This document shows, piece after piece, positions 32,916-38,076 of a DNA stretch of 38,076 nt. How positions within the stretch are numbered: the first letter of the stretch is position 1; each line of letters starts with the position of its first letter. The DNA is from an uncultured Spirochaetales bacterium. Its GTDB lineage: Bacteria; Spirochaetota; Spirochaetia; Sphaerochaetales; Sphaerochaetaceae. The notes beneath the pieces were generated by a model. The model made no database searches. It saw only the letters and a program-made list of their open reading frames with translations, and was not told the DNA's origin. Where the stretch lies: NCBI GenBank assembly GCA_949295125.1, contig CASFJV010000016.1, positions 1-38,076 of the forward strand. Reading direction: 5' to 3'. Position numbers and translations under genes: made by a program.

Positions 32916-34268
32916 TCAGCTTCTTAAATATGATGTCCGCCCAAGGAGATGCATTATTGCCGTATCCTTTTCTTCCTTCCTGAGCTCTCCTGAGCAAATC
33001 ATCTGGAAGGCAAGGTTACCAATAAGGGCTGCATCACAGCTTGTAGAGACAACCATCTTGCCGCTCTTCATTGCAATCAGGAGTGCCAGGTATGGATCCT
33101 TTGCAGCCCCTCCTACAAGGCAGATCCTGTTTATGCTGTGAGAAAGCGTCTCCTCCATTTTACCGATTTCTGAGATATAGTATTCAGCAAGAGAACTGTA
33201 TATAATTGAAGCGGCTTCAAAAGGATCCTCTGAAGGATTCTCAAGCATGGCATTCAATGCACCCATGACATCATCTGTCTCATAGCCTATCTTTGCGATA
33301 TCAACAGAGCATGGAGAATGGATGCTGCGTGCTTTCTTCATTATCTCATCATAGCTTGTGCCCTCTTTCATCTTCCCTTTGAGATTCTGTATGAGATATG
33401 TTCCCATCAGGTACTTTGTAAGAGTCTTGTCTCCCAGTGGGGAAACGGCATTAGTATAGTTCTTCTGCATTGCATCATCAGAGAGAATGGCTTCATCAAC
33501 AATGACGCCTAAACGTGCAAAGCCTCCGACAGAGAGCATTGCGCTTCCCTCTTCAAGAGGTGCAGAAATATAAGCAAGGCTGGTATCATGGGAAGAGACA
33601 AGGACCTTTGCATTATATCCGGCCTCCTTTGCAATATCCTCTTTCAGGTCTCCAAGAACTGTCCCATCCTTCACGATTTCCTGGAAAATGGATCTCTTTA
33701 TTCCTATCTCTGCTAAAAGGCCTGCATCCCAGTCAAGGCTTTCAATATTGACAAGGGAGCTTGTCAGGGCCATTGACAATGATGATTTCTTCACTCCGGT
33801 CAGGCAGTAATTGATGTAATCAGGAAGGAACAGCAGGCTTTCCGCTTTCTCAAGCAGTTCACTTTCTTCTTCCTTTAATGCAACCAGCTGGTAAAGTGTA
33901 TTGTTTGGCCTTGAATGTGAGCCTGTGCACTTGAAGACCTTGGCACTATCTGGCTCATTCTTTATCCTCTTGGTCCTCTCATCAAGATAGCTTACAGCTC
34001 CACCCACTATCTCATCATCTGCATCCAGCAGGATAAAGTCAGAAGCAAATGAATCGATCAGGATGCTGTCAGCAGGTCCCATATCAATCAGGAGCGTCCT
34101 AATGCTCTCAATTATCTCATCAAGAGCCCATAGGATATGCCCATCCTTCTTTTCCCTCCCGATCTTGACAGACCTGGAGTCAATAACTTCGATGTTGCCA
34201 ACACTATTTATGGCAGCAACCCTTGCTTTAAGCAATCCAGCTCCAATATCAAATGCTAAGTATTTCAT
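32916..34268 (-). CDS. FGGY-family carbohydrate kinase, rhamnulokinase-like
   Basis: This 450-residue kinase is of the sugar kinase/HSP70/actin fold. AFDIGAGLLKARVAA (residues 4-18) is the first phosphate loop; VLVSSHDTSLAYISAPL (about 221-237) is typical of rhamnulokinases. SVGGFARLGV is the following adenine-pocket strand, and RICLVGGAAKDPYLALLIA with the late DAALIGNLAFQMI is the second phosphate loop. It should phosphorylate a pentose, deoxyhexose or related sugar; RhaB-like is the closest match, but substrate is uncertain. No Shine-Dalgarno is obvious before the ATG. It is a single gene between the FtsK and RimO units; no aldolase or isomerase is adjacent. Confidence 0.85.
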   Translation of the reverse strand: MKYLAFDIGAGLLKARVAAINSVGNIEVIDSRSVKIGREKKDGHILWALDEIIESIRTLLIDMGPADSILIDSFASDFILLDADDEIVGGAVSYLDERTKRIKNEPDSAKVFKCTGSHSRPNNTLYQLVALKEEESELLEKAESLLFLPDYINYCLTGVKKSSLSMALTSSLVNIESLDWDAGLLAEIGIKRSIFQEIVKDGTVLGDLKEDIAKEAGYNAKVLVSSHDTSLAYISAPLEEGSAMLSVGGFARLGVIVDEAILSDDAMQKNYTNAVSPLGDKTLTKYLMGTYLIQNLKGKMKEGTSYDEIMKKARSIHSPCSVDIAKIGYETDDVMGALNAMLENPSEDPFEAASIIYSSLAEYYISEIGKMEETLSHSINRICLVGGAAKDPYLALLIAMKSGKMVVSTSCDAALIGNLAFQMICSGELRKEEKDTAIMHLLGRTSYLRS

Positions 34269-34380
34269 AATTCCATTTTCTGAGAGAATTTACGAAATAG
34301 CAAATATTTTTTGCTTTTTCCAGATCCTGCATCATAAGGGCTTATGCTGCTGTCTTTTCTGCATGTGCTGCCAATTTCAT

Positions 34381-34411
34381 GGAAAAGCCCTCTCCCGCAA
34401 TAGGAAAGGGC
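34381..34411 (-). terminator. Terminator after ftsK
   Basis: On the minus strand GCCCTTTCC (34411-34403) pairs with GGAGAGGGC (34395-34387), nine pairs with one G-T and a seven-base loop, followed by TTTT. It lies about 12 bases after the ftsK stop. The remaining bases to the FGGY start (34269-34380) hold nothing I can identify. Confidence 0.8.
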
Positions 34412-34422
34412 ACTTTCCAGAA

Positions 34423-37400
34423 CTAAATCATCTTGATCAGTTCCCTCGGCTTGCTTCCGTTTGGAGGCCCGACTATTCCATCTTCCTCCATCCTTTCAAC
34501 ATAGCGTGCGGCTTTGTTATATCCGATCTTCATGCGGCGCTGCAGATAGGAAGCAGATGCGCTCTTCTTTTCATAGACAATCTGCTTTGCCCTCTCATAC
34601 TCTTCCTCTTCGGTATCGACATACTCAAAGCCGTCGTCCCCAAAGTCATCTTCCCTCTCATCATGATCTTCAAAGATGGACTCATCGAGGTAATCGGCTT
34701 CTCCGTTGAGCTTAACCTGTTCCACTATCTTCTCAACTTCCCCATCAGAGAGGAATGCACCCTGGATTCTCTGTGTCTCAATGCTTGTAGGGCTCTTATA
34801 GAGCATATCGCCTTTTCCAAGCAGCGACTCTGCTCCCATCTCATCGAGGATGATCTTGCTGTTGACTCCGGATGCCACTGCGAATGCAATTCGGCTTGGA
34901 ATATTGTTCTTGATGGTTCCTGTAACAACCTCAGCACTTGGACGCTGGGTTGCAAGAACCAGATGGATTCCAACTGCACGTGCCATGGCGGTAAGGCGTC
35001 CTACATAGTACTCAATATCCTTTCCTATCGTACTCATAAGGTCAGCATATTCATCCATGATCAGGACAATATATGGAAGCTTCTCAGCTGCAAGGTGATC
35101 CCTCTTGAGCTTGTCATTGAATGCCTCAATGTTCCTTACATTGTAGCGGCTTATCATCTCATAGCGCCTGTCCATCTCCTCCGTAAGCCATGCAAGCACC
35201 TTCAGCACCCTCTTGCTGTCCGTAATTACAGGAGTGAGCAGATGTGGAATTCCGTTATAGATCTTGAGCTCTACAACCTTAGGGTCAACCATGATGAGCC
35301 TTACTTCCTGGGGGCTCTTGTTATAAAGTATCGTTGCAATAAGGCTGTTGATTCCGACACTCTTACCGCTGCCGGTGCTTCCTGCGATCAGCAGATGTGG
35401 TGCCTTTGCCACGTTGATGCTCACTGGCTCACCGGTAATGGTCCTTCCAAGGATCATTGGGACTGCCATCTTATTCTTGTCAGGAAGGGCATTGAATGTA
35501 TAAAGCATGTCCTTAAAGCCAATAGTCGCCCTGTTTGTATTCGGAACTTCGATTCCGACAGCCTGCTTTCCTGGAACTGGTGCAAGGATTCTTATGCTCC
35601 TTACGCCTAATGCATACTGAAGGTCATCGTACCTGGTCTTTATCTTGGATACGGGGACTCCTTCTGCAAGCTTAAGCTCATACATGGTTACTGTAGGTCC
35701 CTTGACAATATTGTCCAGAGTTACATCAACCTTGAAATCCTGCAGGGTGGAGAGTATCATCTTCCCCCTGTAAAGGGTCTGCTCATCGATCTCCCTGTCC
35801 GCAGTCGGGTAATCGAGCAGGATATCCATCGTTGGAGGCTTATAGCCACGCCTTGACCTGTTCTTTATTCCTGTCATGCCCTCATCATTGCTCTTGAGGC
35901 CGGAAACGCCAACAGAATAATAAATTTCATTCTCCTGCTTTGGATCCTCATAGCCTGAACCATCATCGTATTTGCCTTTATTCTTCTGGTCGACAGACTC
36001 TATCTCTTCTGCCCTCACTGGCTCAGCCTTTGCAACTTTCAAAGGCTCTTCTGATACTGCAGGCATAGAGCTGTTTATCTTATCCAGCCTGGCCTTGAGA
36101 TCATCTTTGCCATTAGCAGGAGGAAAATCAGGCTGAGGCTGGGAAACATAAGGGTTTTTAGTGCTTATGCTCTCTCTTTTCATACTGTCAAGGCGTTCAG
36201 ACAGCTTTACCTTCTGATCATCCGCACTCCTGAACGTGGACTGGTAAGAACTGTTCATATTCGTAAGCCCTTTATCAACTGTCTCAGCCTCTTCTGTCTC
36301 AAACTGCTTGCTCGGAATATGGGAAACGTTCACGCTCTGTGAACCGGGACTCTTCCTGAGAGACTCAAACAGCTTATAGCGTGGATGGTCTTTTGACAGT
36401 CCGCTTGGAGCGAAATTATCTTCCCTGTCCTTGAAATCGGTATTTGCCTTTTCCTTCCCATCAAGGCCAAGTATCGGGGTTTTAGGGCGGGATACAGATG
36501 AGCTGTCATAATTGCCCATGCTCTCTATTGTAGCCTCAAGTATTCCGCCTTTCTTGAAATGGCTTCCAGCCTGCTTTGGATCGTACTTCGGCATCTTTAT
36601 GCTGAAGCTCTCCTCCTCCTCATCTTTTTCCGCTGAAGAATTCACAGGATCAGGAGTGAACCTGCTCTCTAGTCCCATCTCCTCCTTGAACTTTGTCCTC
36701 CTGTCAGGAGATACGATATCAAGCTCCTCTGTGTGCTCAATGGTATTGAGGCGAGGAACCTCACCGAATTCAGGGAAAGAGAGTGGAGTATCCATGCTGA
36801 CTGCTTTCTCCGGAATATTCATCTTTATGTTAAGATCATCTGTGCTGAAACGCTCAGAAGGATCTTCATCAGGCAGGATCTCCTCACCGTTTTTCCTGGC
36901 TTTCTTCTCTTCCTTCCTCTTCAGTTTTTCCTGCCTCTTTTCTTCCCTTCTCTCTTCCCTCTCAGCCTCTGCCTTCGCTTCCTTTTCTGCAGCTTCGGCT
37001 TCCCTGTCCATCTTTTCCTGGAGTTTCTTTGCCCTCTTCTCTTCTTTCAGCTGCTCTTTCCTCTCCTCTTTCTCCTGCCTCTTTTTCTCCTTGGCCTCAA
37101 GTTTCTTCATCTTCTTTCGGCTCATGTAAGGAGATGTTTTATCAGCACTGCCTTCTTCCTGCTCAGCTCCAGTGCCCTCTGCTATCCTTGCATTTTTCTC
37201 CCTGTATTTCTGGTTCAGGGCACCTGTTACATAAAGGATCACAACAGAAAGAAGGACTTCAAGGACAATAAGAAGTCCAACAAGCGCAGTCTTGGAAGGA
37301 TCAACCCTGCTCATAACAGCACTTGGAGTGACCATTCCCATTCTCAGGTGAGTGAATACTATCAGAGTGAAATAGATGAAAAAGAGGTATAAGGCGAATA

Positions 37401-37659
37401 TTATTGAATAAGGCCTTTTCCTCCTGAAGAGCTTTATCATGCACGCCTCAAGGATGAGGAAAATGCCAGGTATCAGGAGTATGGTGTCCTCACTGGATGT
37501 AAGGCATAGGTTGGCAACTACAAAATTGATCACTTTCTCAGCCAGGGGAACAAATGCCGCTGGCATTGAACTGTCAGTGAAATTGATCACAAGTATTAAC
37601 AGTCCTGCAAGAAAGAGGACCAAGGAAAAGATTGTAGTAAGAATACCGCCTTTTTTCAT
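34423..37659 (-). CDS. ftsK: DNA translocase FtsK/SpoIIIE
   Basis: A 1078-residue FtsK-type translocase that pumps chromosome DNA at the closing septum. It has four N-terminal membrane helices (about 8-26, 58-77, 85-104, 124-146), then an unusually charged Lys/Glu/Arg segment (181-258) likely to be a single long helix, then a disordered linker to ~620. The RecA-like motor has Walker A GSTGSGKS (760-767) and Walker B VLIMDEYAD (Asp869, Glu870). The winged-helix gamma domain spans about residues 1015-1078 (ASASYLQRRMKIGYNKAARYVERM), which reads KOPS-like guide sites. GAGGTAAAAA before the ATG is the ribosome site. It starts nine bases after the rsmG stop. Confidence 0.97.
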   Translation of the reverse strand: MKKGGILTTIFSLVLFLAGLLILVINFTDSSMPAAFVPLAEKVINFVVANLCLTSSEDTILLIPGIFLILEACMIKLFRRKRPYSIIFALYLFFIYFTLIVFTHLRMGMVTPSAVMSRVDPSKTALVGLLIVLEVLLSVVILYVTGALNQKYREKNARIAEGTGAEQEEGSADKTSPYMSRKKMKKLEAKEKKRQEKEERKEQLKEEKRAKKLQEKMDREAEAAEKEAKAEAEREERREEKRQEKLKRKEEKKARKNGEEILPDEDPSERFSTDDLNIKMNIPEKAVSMDTPLSFPEFGEVPRLNTIEHTEELDIVSPDRRTKFKEEMGLESRFTPDPVNSSAEKDEEEESFSIKMPKYDPKQAGSHFKKGGILEATIESMGNYDSSSVSRPKTPILGLDGKEKANTDFKDREDNFAPSGLSKDHPRYKLFESLRKSPGSQSVNVSHIPSKQFETEEAETVDKGLTNMNSSYQSTFRSADDQKVKLSERLDSMKRESISTKNPYVSQPQPDFPPANGKDDLKARLDKINSSMPAVSEEPLKVAKAEPVRAEEIESVDQKNKGKYDDGSGYEDPKQENEIYYSVGVSGLKSNDEGMTGIKNRSRRGYKPPTMDILLDYPTADREIDEQTLYRGKMILSTLQDFKVDVTLDNIVKGPTVTMYELKLAEGVPVSKIKTRYDDLQYALGVRSIRILAPVPGKQAVGIEVPNTNRATIGFKDMLYTFNALPDKNKMAVPMILGRTITGEPVSINVAKAPHLLIAGSTGSGKSVGINSLIATILYNKSPQEVRLIMVDPKVVELKIYNGIPHLLTPVITDSKRVLKVLAWLTEEMDRRYEMISRYNVRNIEAFNDKLKRDHLAAEKLPYIVLIMDEYADLMSTIGKDIEYYVGRLTAMARAVGIHLVLATQRPSAEVVTGTIKNNIPSRIAFAVASGVNSKIILDEMGAESLLGKGDMLYKSPTSIETQRIQGAFLSDGEVEKIVEQVKLNGEADYLDESIFEDHDEREDDFGDDGFEYVDTEEEEYERAKQIVYEKKSASASYLQRRMKIGYNKAARYVERMEEDGIVGPPNGSKPRELIKMI

Positions 37660-37667
37660 TTTTTACC

Positions 37668-38076
37668 TCACAATATAGTCAGCAGGTTCCTCTCCTCATC
37701 AAGGAACGGAACCCTTATGTTGTCTATCTTATAAGTGAGGCTTACCCCGTATGCTTTCTCTGTCTCTTCTATTTCACTTCTTATTGTCTTCATCATGCCT
37801 TTATACAGCATGATGGCTCCACCATCCCTTAAAAGGGGTCTCATTATCGGATAAGAGTCCTTGAGGCTATGGAAAGCACGGGATGTCACAGCATCATACC
37901 TTTCTTTGACATCCTCAGCACTTACTGCCATCACTTCAGCATTCTCAAGTCCAAGCTTCACTATGGCTGACCTGAGAAAATTCACTCTCCTTGCCATCCG
38001 CTCACACAGCGTAAGGCTCTTCTCCGGAAGCAAAATAGCAAGCACGATAGCTGGAAATCCAGCTCCGCTTCCTAGA
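37668..38076 (-). CDS. rsmG: 16S rRNA m7G methyltransferase RsmG, 3' part
   Basis: The frame is open to the right edge of the window and reads LGSGAGFPAIVLAILLPEKS, the SAM-binding motif of RsmG (GidB), which methylates N7 of G527 in 16S rRNA. The GTG at 38045 is therefore internal and the true start lies beyond base 38076. Later blocks ERMARRVNFLRSAI, AEDVKERYDAVTSRAF and GGAIMLYKG match the family. The C-terminus is at 37668, nine bases before the ftsK start, so the two are co-transcribed. Bases that would show mnmG or another neighbour are outside the window. Confidence 0.95.
   Translation of the reverse strand, partial: LGSGAGFPAIVLAILLPEKSLTLCERMARRVNFLRSAIVKLGLENAEVMAVSAEDVKERYDAVTSRAFHSLKDSYPIMRPLLRDGGAIMLYKGMMKTIRSEIEETEKAYGVSLTYKIDNIRVPFLDEERNLLTIL

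Noticed and set aside
34063..35610. A 515-codon plus-strand open frame across the FGGY/FtsK gap
   Set aside because: It runs antisense to the FGGY start, the ftsK terminator and the FtsK motor. It has high Cys/His content and no domain, so it is a shadow of the real genes.
1..38076. CRISPR arrays, tRNA or rRNA genes, IS elements, prophage
   Set aside because: No regularly spaced repeats, T-loop motifs, conserved rRNA segments, transposase or phage structural frames were seen on either strand.

Overview
The window is a dense bacterial chromosome segment with mostly short intergenic gaps and many 4-base ATGA or GTGA gene overlaps. Base composition is moderately AT-rich and arginine is mostly AGG/AGA. 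The gene set suggests an anaerobic, fermentative, diderm-type bacterium, most likely in the Spirochaetota (Sphaerochaeta-like). It includes a DUF2804 protein, an EFR1 flavodoxin-ferredoxin, an ECF vitamin transporter, a lipoprotein sugar-binding protein, two diacylglycerol-type glycosyltransferases (one dead), a PpiD-like foldase, RimO, and FtsK next to RsmG. The phylum is inferred from remembered family distributions, not from a marker tree. No rRNA, tRNA, CRISPR array, IS element or prophage was seen.

Layout. (1) 1-2226, plus strand: a purine-salvage operon with the end of hpt, a second yeast-type purine phosphoribosyltransferase and purA, closed by a terminator. (2) 2225-2704, minus: a family 6 (hypoxanthine) DNA glycosylase. 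(3) 2717-4739, plus: a thiol-redox operon of EFR1 protein, membrane-anchored thioredoxin and CcdA. (4) 4736-5401, minus: a YhhN lysoplasmalogenase whose stop codon interlocks with that of ccdA. (5) 5402-5833: a gap holding a candidate small RNA on the plus strand with its own promoter, three hairpins and a terminator. (6) 5833-10867, minus: a Fic protein, a cytoplasmic serine hydrolase, then an enolase-superfamily dehydratase plus an orphan sugar-binding lipoprotein. (7) 10972-21683, minus: nine tightly packed genes in the order DEAD-box helicase, ABC exporter, PlsC, EcfA (fused), EcfT, EcfS, acyl-CoA ligase, MATE, EamA. (8) 21748-24944: a more AT-rich block with a class IV aminotransferase, a GT4 glycosyltransferase and a decayed MGDG-synthase-like glycosyltransferase pseudogene. 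(9) 25004-26351, plus: a YhhQ queuosine-precursor transporter overlapping a small radical SAM enzyme. (10) 26398-29062, plus: a PpiD-like foldase and DUF2804. (11) 29098-38076, minus: UvrD/PcrA helicase, RimO, an FGGY kinase, FtsK and the 3' part of rsmG.

How the parts fit. The first operon recycles purine bases and commits IMP to AMP. The EFR1-thioredoxin-CcdA set looks like a route for moving reducing power from a flavin/iron-sulfur carrier to extracytoplasmic thiols. The nine-gene block combines lipid acylation and activation (PlsC, acyl-CoA ligase), a lipid-type ABC exporter and a complete ECF importer. The YhhQ-radical SAM pair is the best candidate for a specialised pathway, namely queuosine/queuine salvage.

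Several genes (EFR1, the serine hydrolase, yhhQ, DUF2804) have a -10-like box only 6-11 bases before the start codon and no Shine-Dalgarno. This suggests frequent leaderless transcription beside normal SD-led genes. All functional calls come from reading motifs; no database search was run.
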